Below, piece by piece: positions 8,330 to 17,755 of a stretch of 64,000 bases of DNA. The translations under genes and the position numbers were made by a program. The stretch comes from Yinghuangia sp051388915 (GTDB lineage: Bacteria > Actinomycetota > Actinomycetes > Streptomycetales > Streptomycetaceae), in contig NZ_JBPKBH010000005.1 in the NCBI RefSeq assembly GCF_051388915.1, forward strand, positions 496,001 to 560,000. Direction: 5' to 3'. The notes beneath the pieces are model-generated. The model was not told where the DNA came from. It searched no databases and worked only from the letters and a program-made list of their open reading frames with translations. The stretch's first letter is position 1; the number at the start of each line of letters is the position of its first letter.

Positions 8330-9639
8330 TCCGTGTCCCGCCGTCCCGCCCGCCTCGGCCGCGAGGTCCACAGCAGGGCGACGGACATCCCGACCAGCAG
8401 CGCCATCGCGCCCAACGTGAAGGCACTGCCGGTCACCTGCTGCAAGCCGTGCAGCCGCATCTCCCGGCCCTGCGCGTACGGCGCTTGCCACACCACCCCG
8501 CTGGGCACGGCCTGCCCCAGTCCCCCTCGGTGCACCGGCGGCGCGGCCGCGAGCAGGAACATGGCCGCGGGCAACGGCCAACGGTGCCTGCCGCGTTGGG
8601 CGTACGCGGCGGCGACCACGAATCCGGGGACGATCCACACCCAGTGATGCGTCCAGGAGATCGGCGAAACCAGCAGCCCGGTGAGCCCGCACACGGCCAC
8701 CCCGGCCAGATCGTCGCCCCGGCGGTACAGCACCACCGCGGTCGCCAGGCCGAGACAGCCGACGACGGCCGCCACCAGGAACCACAGCGCCGAAGGGGGC
8801 GCCTCCGCGTGGGCGAGCCGGGCGAGCGCACCGCGCAGCGACTGATTGCCGGGGAAGGGCACCAGCCCGATGCGGCTGTTGTCGAGGAAGAGTCCGCCCC
8901 AGTAGCGGGCGGACTCACCGGGCAGCACCGCGAACGCCAGAGCCACGCTGCCCGCGAACGCACCCAATGCCGTCACCCCCGCTCGGACCCGACCCGTGAG
9001 GAACAAGTAGCCCACGAAGATCAGCGGGACGAGCTTCAAGGCGGCTGCCAGCCCGATCCCCACACCCTGGTACCTCGTCCCTGACGCCTTGGCCAGGTCG
9101 AACAGGACGAGAGCGAGCAACAGCAGATTGACCTGCCCGAACCGAAACGTCTCCTGCACGGGATCGGTCCACAGCAGAAGCGCGAACGTCGCCAGAGCCA
9201 GGCCCAGCCGAGTGCGCCGTTCGGCACGTCCCGCCATCGACCAGGACCACCAGGCGCACAGGAACAGCAGAACGAGGTTGCCGACCAGCGCCACGCCTTT
9301 GAGCAGGCCCAGGGGTATGACAGCCAACGGAACGAAGACGAGAGCGGCCCAGGGGGTATACGTAAAGGGCAACCCCGCGCCTCCCACCCGAACGTCGTAG
9401 AGGCCCCCGCCTCCCTCAAGCACCGCCTCGCCGCCCGCACGGTAGACCTTCAAGTCCCCCATCCACCACATGGCGTCGGGGCGCGTGAGAGCGAGGACGA
9501 GGTACGCCCCCAGCGACACAGCCGCCGACACAACCGCCACCCGCAGCAACCAAGGCCGACCGCCCGAGGCGGAACGCGGATCCGGAGCCGACGTCGGCAC
9601 AGAAGCAGTTCGCGAAAGCGGCATCCTTGATCCAACCAT
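8281..9639 (-). CDS. GT87-family (DUF2029) polyprenol-dependent mannosyltransferase-like membrane protein
   Basis: This 452-residue integral membrane protein has about ten hydrophobic segments. It carries the early GDLKVYRAGGEAVLEGGGLY-like segment and FTYTPWAAL typical of alpha-1,2-mannosyltransferases of the GT87 family (as in PimE). Family enzymes use polyprenol-phosphate sugar and act on the outer membrane face. The start used is ATG 9639; ATG 9624 is a possible alternative. Its stop lies inside nucS, a 49-bp antisense overlap. The acceptor is unknown, and it is not clearly part of the type VII module to the right. Confidence 0.8.
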   Translation of the reverse strand: MVGSRMPLSRTASVPTSAPDPRSASGGRPWLLRVAVVSAAVSLGAYLVLALTRPDAMWWMGDLKVYRAGGEAVLEGGGGLYDVRVGGAGLPFTYTPWAALVFVPLAVIPLGLLKGVALVGNLVLLFLCAWWSWSMAGRAERRTRLGLALATFALLLWTDPVQETFRFGQVNLLLLALVLFDLAKASGTRYQGVGIGLAAALKLVPLIFVGYLFLTGRVRAGVTALGAFAGSVALAFAVLPGESARYWGGLFLDNSRIGLVPFPGNQSLRGALARLAHAEAPPSALWFLVAAVVGCLGLATAVVLYRRGDDLAGVAVCGLTGLLVSPISWTHHWVWIVPGFVVAAAYAQRGRHRWPLPAAMFLLAAAPPVHRGGLGQAVPSGVVWQAPYAQGREMRLHGLQQVTGSAFTLGAMALLVGMSVALLWTSRPRRAGRRDTDQKSLSLSSSTPRRAS

Positions 9640-10023
9640 GCGGATTCGACGACCGCCGTCGCATTGCCGCTGCGTTACGACGCGCTCTGCGCCCGGGCAT
9701 CGGCGGAACGGCGGAACGGCGGGACTTGATCCGGCGAAGGCACTGCGGCGTCACTGCTCCCCCGGCTCGTTGAGCAACGAGACAGCACGCGACGCTCCCG
9801 CAGCGGCCGGCGTACGCGATTCCGAAGTTCGCAACAGAGTGAACGGAGCTGATGTGGCCATCGAGCGCTGCTCGCATCGCTGCTTCGCTGCTTCACCGGT
9901 TCGGCAGTTGCACGCGAACGACGATCAACTTTTCGGCTAATCACCGGATTTGCCCGTACCGGATCGCTGGAGGGTGGGTAGCCTGGTTTTCGGACAGGCG
10001 AGTTCGACCGAGGAGGGCCACAA
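9640..10023. other. Divergent intergenic region, no gene seen
   Basis: This 384-bp region lies between the divergent mannosyltransferase and SH3-like genes. Both strands lack a credible coding frame. TAGCCT at 9979-9984 is a possible -10 box for the rightward gene, which has its own ribosome site GAGGAGGG at about 10011-10018. No clear -35 was found. Confidence 0.5.
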
Positions 10024-10650
10024 GTGGCCGACGAGGCGCCCTCGTTGTTTTCCTGGCTGCGCAGCCAGGTACAGCGGCGGCCCAAGGGCGATGGGGACGA
10101 CACACCGGGCTCGGGGGGCGGCCTCCGACTGTCCCGCGGCATGTGGATCGCGGTGGCACTCGCGATCGTCGTGGTGATCGCGGTCCTGACCTCGGGCAAC
10201 GGCGGTACGCCCACGACCAACGCCGCGGACTCCGCTTCCCCGGACGCGGATTCGGCGGCGCCGGGCTCCCCGGGAGCCGGCTCCGGATCGCCGGACACCC
10301 AGGCGGGCCGCGCACCCGGCGACCAGTCCGGCGACGACGCGGGAGCACCGGGCGCGGCGTCCGCGACAGCCGAGCACGTCGCCCAGGGCAAGACCGCGTA
10401 CACGCGCAACCCCCAGGGCCTGATCGTCCGTTCGTCCCCCGCGCACACCGGCGACTTCGTCGTGCGGATCGAGTACGACAACCCGGTCACGCTCATCTGC
10501 CACACCACGGGCCCGAAGGTATACGGCCGCAACGGCCTTGCCACCACGCTGTGGGACAAGGTCACCACACCGGGCGGCAAGACCGGCTACGTACCGGACG
10601 TATGGGTGCTGACGGAGGCCGAGGTCACCGAACTCGTCGCCCCCTGCTGA
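10024..10650 (+). CDS. Membrane-anchored protein with extracytoplasmic SH3-like domain
   Basis: This 208-residue protein starts at GTG 10024 after GAGGAGGG. It has a short cytoplasmic basic segment, one transmembrane helix (about 41-57), a disordered Pro/Ser/Asp-rich linker (60-125) and a compact C-terminal domain (about 130-208). That domain has the SH3b look: LIVRSSPAHTG followed by TTPGGKTGYVPDVWV. SH3b domains bind cell wall or peptide ligands. It ends 4 bp from the stop of the convergent mycosin gene, so it borders the type VII-like operon and may act with it at the envelope. That link is inference from position. Confidence 0.72.
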   Translation: MADEAPSLFSWLRSQVQRRPKGDGDDTPGSGGGLRLSRGMWIAVALAIVVVIAVLTSGNGGTPTTNAADSASPDADSAAPGSPGAGSGSPDTQAGRAPGDQSGDDAGAPGAASATAEHVAQGKTAYTRNPQGLIVRSSPAHTGDFVVRIEYDNPVTLICHTTGPKVYGRNGLATTLWDKVTTPGGKTGYVPDVWVLTEAEVTELVAPC

Positions 10651-10654
10651 GATT

Positions 10655-11905
10655 TCAGCGATACGGCACGGGACCACCGGGCGGGCCACGGCGGTTGGCG
10701 CGCGAACGCAGGAAGACCCACGCGATCAGACCCAGCAGCACGACGCCGCCGACCAGCACCCCGACGACCGGCAGAAGCGAGTCGGAGCCTTCGTCGCCGT
10801 CCGACTGCGCGGCGCGGTCCGGCGCAGCCGGAGTGCCGGAAACCGGAGCCGGTTGCACGGACGGTACCGCGGAGGTCGGCGGCGCAGGGGACGCACTCGG
10901 CAACACGCCGCGCTTCCCGACGAGCGGATTGACGTCACGCGGCCCCGGATCCCCGGTCCAGTTGAGCGCATTGCGAGCACTGACGTTGCCGTAACCGAGC
11001 GCGTCGTTGGGCACCGGCCCTTCGAGCGGCTTGTTGGCGGAGTCGATGAGGACTCTGATGATCTGGTTCGCGGTGTATTCGGGATGCTGCGCCCACAACA
11101 ACGCAGCAACGCCGGAGGTGAGAGCGGCGGACGCCGACGTCCCGTCGGCCAGACAGTAGCGGCTTGGGCTCGTGCAAGCCGCCGGTACGTCCTCCGCTGG
11201 GCCCGCGATCGAGATCCACGGCCCAGTCATCGCACCGGACCAGACGGTACCCCCGTTGCTGTATCCGCCGGTCCCTAGCACGCCTGGATAGGCGGCGGGG
11301 AACGGCAGCTCGGGCCTGGGCTCGGCGTTCAGGTTTCCGCCCGCCCCAACGATGAGCTTTCCGCGGCTCAAGGCGTATGCGTAGGCCTCGTCCGAAGCCG
11401 CGTTCCAGTGATCGACGCTGGAAATGTTGATGATCTTGGCGGAAGAGTCGGCCGCCTCGCGAATCGCCGCGTCGAAGGGAAGCGGCGGACCGCTAGAGGG
11501 AGTGTCGACGTTGTAGGAGACCACTCTGGCCTTGGGAGCGACGCCGAAGACTCCATGGCCGTTGAGGCCACGGCCCGTACCAACGATCAGTGAGGCGATG
11601 CCTGTGCCGTGCCCGTTGGGCTCATCGGTGTCGCCAGGGCCATAAGGTTCAGCGATGATCTGGCCCGAGAGATCGGGATGTGAAGCATCCACTCCGGTAT
11701 CGATGACGGCAACGGTCACTCCTTGTCCCTGAGATGCCCGCCACGCCTCCTCGATCTTCCATTTGTCGAGATACCACTGCTTGGGACGAACCGGCTCCAC
11801 GACCGCGTGGGCCGAAGTCACGGACATCGGCGCCGCGGTTGCCAGCAAAATGACCGTGGCTAATCCGCCCACAAGCTTGATTCGGCGTAGCGATCGCGAA
11901 TGCAC
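10655..11905 (-). CDS. Mycosin-type subtilisin protease (type VII secretion-associated, MycP-like)
   Basis: This 416-residue S8 serine protease has a Sec signal peptide (about 1-34), the catalytic triad D69 (VIDTGVD), H99 (NGHGTG) and S257 (DGTSAS), the oxyanion-hole N191 in GAGGN, a Pro/Ala-rich linker and a C-terminal transmembrane helix (about 380-403) followed by a basic tail. This layout is that of mycosins, which sit on the outer membrane face and cut or stabilise type VII substrates and machinery. It is the last gene of a four-gene leftward operon, 3 bp after the PPE/WXG-like gene. No EccB, EccC, EccD or EccE gene is present in the window. Confidence 0.92.
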   Translation of the reverse strand: MHSRSLRRIKLVGGLATVILLATAAPMSVTSAHAVVEPVRPKQWYLDKWKIEEAWRASQGQGVTVAVIDTGVDASHPDLSGQIIAEPYGPGDTDEPNGHGTGIASLIVGTGRGLNGHGVFGVAPKARVVSYNVDTPSSGPPLPFDAAIREAADSSAKIINISSVDHWNAASDEAYAYALSRGKLIVGAGGNLNAEPRPELPFPAAYPGVLGTGGYSNGGTVWSGAMTGPWISIAGPAEDVPAACTSPSRYCLADGTSASAALTSGVAALLWAQHPEYTANQIIRVLIDSANKPLEGPVPNDALGYGNVSARNALNWTGDPGPRDVNPLVGKRGVLPSASPAPPTSAVPSVQPAPVSGTPAAPDRAAQSDGDEGSDSLLPVVGVLVGGVVLLGLIAWVFLRSRANRRGPPGGPVPYR

Positions 11906-11908
11906 GCC

Positions 11909-13450
11909 TCAGCCAATCACCGGGGGCACCGCACCGCCTGGCGGCCCGCCGCCCCACGTCTCTTCGTCCTCTTCCAGGTAGTCGGCCCGCCGGCGGCGAG
12001 CACGTTCGTCCGCTCCTGCCGCCGCCCCAGTGCCCATGACACCCCCGATGGGACGGCTCGGATGTTGACCCGCAGTACCCGGTGCCGCCCCGGTCGAGTT
12101 GGCAGACGGCTGTCCGGTACCAGTACGCAGACCCGAGCCGCCAGGAGAGAACTGTCCCTTGCTCGCGGGTGCGCCCCCTGTGTTCCCGCCTACTACGCCC
12201 CCTGGGGCCCCGATGGGCGGGCGGGCACCCGCGCTCCTTCCAGTAGAGCCGACCGTCCCTGCCGGACCACCCGCTCCAACGCCACCCATAGGTACACCCG
12301 TGCGGGGGCTCGTCGTGGCACGTGCCTCACCGGCACCGGTCATCTGCCCGGGGCGTGCTGTTCCTCCCTCAACACCGCCTGTGCGCAGCCCGGATGGTCC
12401 CCCGGGGCGGCCGCCCGGGGTAGTTCCCGGACGGACCTGGCCACCGGTGCTGCCTCCCGTAATGGCCGGTGTGCTGCCACGCAGCGTCCCGCTCTTGGAC
12501 CCACCCGGCCTGCCGCCAACTGGTCCCACGGTCGACGGAAGGTTCGCTACCGGAGAACCGCTTGGGTTGGGACCAGAGCCTGGCACCACTTGGCTCGGGG
12601 TGGGGGGCTGAACCCGCGAAACTCCCGGAGTCTGCCCCAACAGGTTCGATCCGGGTGGCAGGGTTCCCGAAGCAACCTGACCAGCTGTGACGACAGGCGG
12701 GGGGCCGGTGCTCTGCGGCGGCGGCCAAGCGCCCACCGACGAGTGCACAGGAGCGGTGTAGGGCGTGGCCGTTCCGCCCCCGGACGGCCCGCCCGCCAAA
12801 GATGTCTGGCTCGCCGCAGCGACACTGGCAGCGGCCGCGACTCCTGCCGCCCCACCAATGTCCTCCATATCGGTGGACGGCACCTTCCCGACTCTGATCA
12901 TGTCCGGCGGGGGGCGGAACTGGGGTTTGGGCAATCGTCCGATCTCCTGTGCCGAGGCGATGTACGTCGAAGCCAGCGTGCGCAGTTGGGCCGCTGCCTC
13001 CAGCCTCGGGCCGTCGACTGCCGCCTTGGCCTGGTCGTGGGCCGTTACGCCGGTGACCGGGTCGAACATGCCGCCCGCCGTGGGGTTGTCCTCCAGCGCC
13101 TTCAGGACCGCGACGTCCTCCGGGGAGATCTTCGGCAGCGAGTTCTTCGTCTCGGTCAGCTTGTTCCCGGCGATCTCGATGCTGTGTCCGATGCCCCGTG
13201 TGAAGTCCGCCAGTTGGAAGCTGGACGTCACCAGATCGGACGTCCACGACTGGAACTGCTGGGCGGAGGACCCCTCCCACGCGACGTGGTCGGACTTCAG
13301 CTTCAGTCTCTCCGCGGCCTCCTGAATCTTCTCCGCCGCATTGGCCAGGCTACGGCCGACCCCGGCGACCTTCTCGCCCTGCCCCGGAGCGAGAAGGCCC
13401 AACAGTTGTTCGTGGGTCATGCCCTCGAAGTTCGTGTACTGCCAGTCCAC
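11909..13450 (-). CDS. PPE/WXG100-like type VII substrate with long Gly/Pro/Thr-rich tail
   Basis: This protein has 513 residues. The first ~190 are helical and amphipathic, with a W58-E-G60 turn (HVAWEGSSAQQF) like the WxG hairpin of WXG100/PPE proteins and a later helix ending TYIASAQEIGRLPKPQF. The rest, from about 200, is a low-complexity Gly/Pro/Ser/Thr tail rich in GGSTGG- and PGGRPGG-type words. Such composition often leads to misnaming as IF-2. It is probably exported by a type VII system and cleaved by the adjacent mycosin; both points are inference. No YxxxD/E export signal was found here, so a partner (the 162-residue protein upstream) may supply recognition. Confidence 0.78.
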   Translation of the reverse strand: MDWQYTNFEGMTHEQLLGLLAPGQGEKVAGVGRSLANAAEKIQEAAERLKLKSDHVAWEGSSAQQFQSWTSDLVTSSFQLADFTRGIGHSIEIAGNKLTETKNSLPKISPEDVAVLKALEDNPTAGGMFDPVTGVTAHDQAKAAVDGPRLEAAAQLRTLASTYIASAQEIGRLPKPQFRPPPDMIRVGKVPSTDMEDIGGAAGVAAAASVAAASQTSLAGGPSGGGTATPYTAPVHSSVGAWPPPQSTGPPPVVTAGQVASGTLPPGSNLLGQTPGVSRVQPPTPSQVVPGSGPNPSGSPVANLPSTVGPVGGRPGGSKSGTLRGSTPAITGGSTGGQVRPGTTPGGRPGGPSGLRTGGVEGGTARPGQMTGAGEARATTSPRTGVPMGGVGAGGPAGTVGSTGRSAGARPPIGAPGGVVGGNTGGAPASKGQFSPGGSGLRTGTGQPSANSTGAAPGTAGQHPSRPIGGVMGTGAAAGADERARRRRADYLEEDEETWGGGPPGGAVPPVIG

Positions 13451-13484
13451 TTGGCGTCAACTCCCCCGTCGAGAATTGCGGTCG

Positions 13485-13973
13485 TCAGCCGTCCTGTGCC
13501 GTGGAGCCCGCGGGTGTCACGGCCGGGGCGGGGGCCTGCGGCGGCGGTGCCTCCGCGTTCCACGGCCGCGAGCCGGGCTTGTCGCCGTACAGCAGCTTCG
13601 AGAGCTTCTGGCGTTGCTCGTCGTCCGCCTCCGCCGTCTTGTCGCCGATCATCTTGATCGTGAGCGCCAGTGCCTCCATCTGCCGGTGGAGCATGCGCAG
13701 GAAGTCGCTGATGTCGGAGGCCGCGAAGGCGAAGGTCAGGCCGATCGCGTACGCCTCGTTGAACCCCGTCCCGTGATCCGGACCGGCAAGGCTGATACCG
13801 CCGAACTTGCTCATCGCCCCGGTCTCGGTCAGCAGGTCGTCCAGAGCCGAGCGCACGCTCGTCTCGAACTCGGTGAGCGACGCCAGGTCCATCTTCAGCT
13901 TGTTGACGTACGCCTGTTCCGCAGGCGTCAGATACAAGGTGCTCGCCTCCCCCGTCGGAAGCATCAGTACCAC
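13485..13973 (-). CDS. Small helical protein of the type VII-like operon (possible PE-like partner)
   Basis: This protein has 162 residues. It is predominantly alpha-helical to about residue 135 (from LTPAEQAYVNKLKMDL through SDISDFLRMLHRQMEALALTI), then a Pro/Ala-rich tail. The start taken is GTG 13973, with AGGTG 11 bases upstream; ATG 13964 is an alternative. It lies 34 bp before the PPE/WXG-like gene. This small-helical-then-PPE-like order resembles type VII heterodimer pairs, but no WxG or YxxxD/E signature is visible. I do not recognise a named family. Confidence 0.6.
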   Translation of the reverse strand: MVLMLPTGEASTLYLTPAEQAYVNKLKMDLASLTEFETSVRSALDDLLTETGAMSKFGGISLAGPDHGTGFNEAYAIGLTFAFAASDISDFLRMLHRQMEALALTIKMIGDKTAEADDEQRQKLSKLLYGDKPGSRPWNAEAPPPQAPAPAVTPAGSTAQDG

Positions 13974-14028
13974 GCGCAGCCGCGCACCTGGAGTCTAGCC
14001 AACCAGCGCGACGTTTCGGCGAATCGCG

Positions 14029-17000
14029 TCACGTCCCGACCGCGTCGGCGTCCACGTCAGCCAGTTCGGAACTGGTCGCCGTGGTCGGTGCGCTCGTGGT
14101 GGGTGTTGCGGTCGTCGGAGTGCTCGTGGCCGATGTGGGTGGGGTCGTCTTCGTGGACGAAGGCGGCGAACTCTCCGGCGGCGGGTCCTGGGTCGGCGGA
14201 TTCACCGGTCCCGGTCCCGGCCCCGGGTTCTGGCCCGGCGGGGTGGCCGGTGGCGTGGTCGCACCCCGGGTGGTCGCCGTCGCGGACGGCGACTTGCTGG
14301 CCGGGGTGCTGCGTATGCCGCTCGGCGTGGCCGATTCAGATGCGCCCGTCGTGGCCGCCGCCGATCCGCGGCCGCCGTGCGAGGCCGGGGGAACCGGCGC
14401 GCCGTGGGGCGAACCTCCGTTCCCCACCGGCACGTCCGAGACGCTCACCGTCCCATCCGTGCCCGGACCGCCGCCGCTGCCCGGTTCGTCGCTGCCGAAG
14501 GCCACGACCACCGCGAGCGTCACCACCAGCACCCCGGCCGCGCCCAGCGTCATGACACCGCGCTTGCCCGCCATCGAGGCGGACATCGCGCGACGGCGCC
14601 CGAGCGCCGCGGACCCGAGGTCCGGGGCCGAGAACGCGCCGGGGCGTTCGCCCGACAGCACGAGGATGCGCCGGTCGGCGGCCAACCCCCGTTTGTCGGA
14701 CGCGTCGCGCGACCGCATCGCCGCGGTCGCCTCCTCGCGTGCCCGCTGCACATCACCGAGACACAGCGCGAGTACGGCCAACTCGTGGCGGAACCACGCC
14801 TGTTCGCCCACCGCGCCGGACGCGGCGGCAGCCGCCGCGCCGATCTCCAGGCAGTCGCGCCACGCCTCGAACCGCAGTGCCGACGCGAACGCCGGTGCGG
14901 CGGCCCGCGCCAGCACCCGCACGGAACTCAGCTTGCCCAGCCGCTCGACCTCGCGCAGGCACGCGAGGATCACGTCCGCTTCCTCCGCGACCTGGACGGG
15001 CGTCACCGTCGGATGCGAGGCCCACCACGTGAAGTGCTGGATCGCCGCGACCGCCCACGAGGACGGGCCGCGCATCACGCCCACCGACTCGTCGACCACA
15101 CCGCCGGCCAGGCGGTGGCGCCGGTTCTCGACCACGACCAGCCCCGCGGACACGAGTTCGGCCGCGGCACCGTGCGCGTCCACCGCACCGGTCAGCGCGG
15201 GCAGGTGCGCGGGATCGGGCAGGACGCCGTCCAGCGCCGCGCCGAGCCGCAGCACCTGCTGCGCCGGGCGCGACAGCAGCGGGACGAGTCGCGGGACGAA
15301 GAGCCGGGGTTCGCCCGGTGACGGCAACTCCGGTATGGGCAATCCGAATTCGTCGTCGAAGTCGGCCGCCGGCCGGACCACCCCGGTGCCGAGGCGCGCC
15401 AACAGCGCACCGGCCTGGGCGAAGCGGCCGGGATGCCCGTCCACCTCGAACCAGAGCGCGGCCGCCCAGCCCAGTTCCTCGTCGTCCAACTCCCGTCCGG
15501 CCGCCCGCGCGAGCAGGGCGAACGCCGCTTCCTGCGGGAGGCCGCCGAGAGTGATCTCGAAGAACGGCGTGTCCGTGCGTACCGCCGTCTCGGCGTCGGC
15601 GGAGGACTTCGACGCCACGAGGAACACGCATTCGGGCGCGATGCGCAGCAGTTCCTCGGTCTCGCCGGGCGACAGGTCGAGATCGTCAATGACCACCAAC
15701 GCAGCGACACCGGACAGCAGTTCGGCCTGGAAGGCACGTGTGGGACGGTACCGCTCGCCGGTGAAGCACGCGTCGTGGAACTGCTGGAGCAGGTCGTCGA
15801 GCCCGCGTCCGTGGCCGCTCAGCACGACCACGCCGTCAGGCGCCCCGGCGGCGTCGCCGGACGCCAGGTATTTCAGCAGCGTGCTGCGGCCGATTCCGGC
15901 CGGTCCACCTACGCGAACCGATGTGCCCCGTGCGAGCAGTCCGCGCAGTTCCGCGATCTCGGCCTGGCGTCCCAGTGGCGGATACCCGGTCGACCGCGGC
16001 GCGACCGGCGCGCGGACCGGTACCGGTCGAGACGTCGCGGGCAGCGGCACAGCCTCACTGCCGTCCGGTCCGCCGACCGTCAAAAGGTGGTCGCCCACGG
16101 CCAGTTGCACGACGGCGTTGGGACCGGAGGGAACGGTGTCGTGCGCATACGCTCCGAACGACGGGCCCGTCGGCGCGCCCGAAGCACCCTTAGGTGCCTC
16201 GGAAGTTGGGGCCGTGCGCTCCCCACGCACCTCGTCACTTGCACCCAACTCGGGCTCAGGGACGGGCTGTTCATACATGTTGCCGTGGCCGTTCAAGCCA
16301 TCCGGCGAGTGCCCGTTGGGAGCTGCCCCGTTCGACGCCTCCCCTTTCGACGCCGCCCCATTCGGCGCAGCCCCATTCGACTCTGCCCCGTCGGACGCGG
16401 CCCCGTTCGACCCGTGGCCATGGGACGCATGCCCGTTCGACCCGCCACGGCCATTCGGGCCGTGCTCGTCCCCCATGAACGAACCGGTACCGAACCGCTC
16501 GAACACCGGTCCGTCGGACGGTCGTTCATCGAACCACGAACGCCCGCGGAACTCCGGTCCACGCTCGTCCTCGTCGCTCTCGCCATCGTCGAACCGGGCC
16601 AGACGCCACGGGTATTCCACCCGTCCGGGCCGCCGTTCCCGCCGCGGCAACGGCGCGCTGTCCGGCGACCCGCGGCGGACACGCGACGTATCGATCTTCG
16701 AGTCGGTCGCCGGGTCGTCGCCGGTGTCGGACGCATCGGCGGCTGCGGCCTCCGCCGCACCGCCCGCGCCCGCATCCGAATCCCGGTAGGCATCCACATA
16801 CGAATCCGCATCCGCATCGTGCGTGCGCGCGTCCTCGGCATCCTCCCCGTCCGCCGGCAGCCCCGACCCTCCGGCCAGGTCGCCGCCCAGCACGCCCGCG
16901 GGCCCGTCCGCCTCGACCGCCCGGCGCACCCGCTCGGCCCGGCCCATACGCTCGCCCCGTCGCGCCTCCTCCGCGGCCACGCCCTCTCCGGTGTCGAGCC

Positions 17001-17181
17001 CGTCGAGCGCGTGAAGCGCGTCGGCCGCGCCGACCGCCTCGACCGCCTCGACCGCCTCCGCAGCTACCGACTCGGCCGCTCCGTCCACGGGCGCGCCCTC
17101 GTCGCGCGTCCCGGTCGCGGCAGCGCCCCTGCCCTGCGGGGCCGGGCGTTCGTCCCCGACTCCCCGCGGGGTTGCGTCCAT
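14029..17181 (-). CDS. STAND/NB-ARC-like P-loop membrane protein with extracytoplasmic Pro/Thr-rich tail
   Basis: This protein has 1050 residues from ATG 17181, chosen because AGGAGAG lies just upstream; an upstream in-frame start lacks support. Order of parts: acidic Ala-rich and disordered N-terminus (1-240), an Asn-Gly-Ala repeat region (about 244-295), a STAND/NB-ARC-like ATPase (Walker A-like GPAGIGRST at 426-434, Walker B-like VVIDDLD near 495, GHP motif near 580), a helical region, one transmembrane helix (about 870-893) and a 150-residue Pro/Thr/Ser tail. The P-loop lysine is arginine (R432), which should weaken ATP hydrolysis. It heads the operon with the PPE-like and mycosin genes. 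STAND proteins are usually ligand-triggered switches; the role here is unknown. Confidence 0.75.
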   Translation of the reverse strand: MDATPRGVGDERPAPQGRGAAATGTRDEGAPVDGAAESVAAEAVEAVEAVGAADALHALDGLDTGEGVAAEEARRGERMGRAERVRRAVEADGPAGVLGGDLAGGSGLPADGEDAEDARTHDADADSYVDAYRDSDAGAGGAAEAAAADASDTGDDPATDSKIDTSRVRRGSPDSAPLPRRERRPGRVEYPWRLARFDDGESDEDERGPEFRGRSWFDERPSDGPVFERFGTGSFMGDEHGPNGRGGSNGHASHGHGSNGAASDGAESNGAAPNGAASKGEASNGAAPNGHSPDGLNGHGNMYEQPVPEPELGASDEVRGERTAPTSEAPKGASGAPTGPSFGAYAHDTVPSGPNAVVQLAVGDHLLTVGGPDGSEAVPLPATSRPVPVRAPVAPRSTGYPPLGRQAEIAELRGLLARGTSVRVGGPAGIGRSTLLKYLASGDAAGAPDGVVVLSGHGRGLDDLLQQFHDACFTGERYRPTRAFQAELLSGVAALVVIDDLDLSPGETEELLRIAPECVFLVASKSSADAETAVRTDTPFFEITLGGLPQEAAFALLARAAGRELDDEELGWAAALWFEVDGHPGRFAQAGALLARLGTGVVRPAADFDDEFGLPIPELPSPGEPRLFVPRLVPLLSRPAQQVLRLGAALDGVLPDPAHLPALTGAVDAHGAAAELVSAGLVVVENRRHRLAGGVVDESVGVMRGPSSWAVAAIQHFTWWASHPTVTPVQVAEEADVILACLREVERLGKLSSVRVLARAAAPAFASALRFEAWRDCLEIGAAAAAASGAVGEQAWFRHELAVLALCLGDVQRAREEATAAMRSRDASDKRGLAADRRILVLSGERPGAFSAPDLGSAALGRRRAMSASMAGKRGVMTLGAAGVLVVTLAVVVAFGSDEPGSGGGPGTDGTVSVSDVPVGNGGSPHGAPVPPASHGGRGSAAATTGASESATPSGIRSTPASKSPSATATTRGATTPPATPPGQNPGPGPGPVNPPTQDPPPESSPPSSTKTTPPTSATSTPTTATPTTSAPTTATSSELADVDADAVGT

Positions 17182-17755
17182 GACTCTCCTCAGTCCCCGT
17201 CGCGCTCGGTGCAACCGCCCCCTGCCGGAGTTCTCCCGGCCGCCCAGTCCGTACCGGGGGGTACGGCCTGAATGTGGATCATCAGTGTGCCGCGCCTCCC
17301 CAGTGGCCGCCACACCTTCTCAGCGTGCCATCGCGATGTGGCTGCGGTGCCGCCCGAGGCGAAACCTTCTCCCACTCTCCACAACGCGCGTAGCCGTATC
17401 CGGTCACCTGACCTGACAAATCACCACCAAAGCCGTCAACTCTCCTGAATCAACCGCCGACACAAGCGGACGCCGGACATTCTCACGGCAATCAAACGCT
17501 CGACTCAACCGGCACGCCGCATTCCGCTATGTCCACGGCGCCGAAACCCCGGGCGCAAGCGGACCTCACGCGGACTGCACGCGGACCAAACGCGGACCAG
17601 ACTCGAACCGGCCAGAAACGCCGAACGGCGGCCCGCGCACGTTCCCAACCGTGGGACGTGCACGGACCACCGCGGCGTTCAAGCATGATCCCGCCGAAGG
17701 GACATCGGACGCCGGCGGATCCCGTCGCGCCCGCCGGCCCACCCAAGCCCCGCGC
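17182..17755. other. Intergenic region upstream of the STAND operon, no gene seen
   Basis: About 574 bp, partly AT-richer (17400-17530). Open frames here are short or antisense shadows. It should contain the promoter of the leftward type VII-like operon and the end of the mutase transcript. No convincing -10/-35 pair or terminator hairpin was found. Confidence 0.5.

Noticed and set aside
14081..16789. Long frames antisense to the STAND gene
   Set aside because: Composition (Ser/Arg/Pro) is that of a complement frame; the minus strand has a ribosome site, P-loop, transmembrane helix and operon context.
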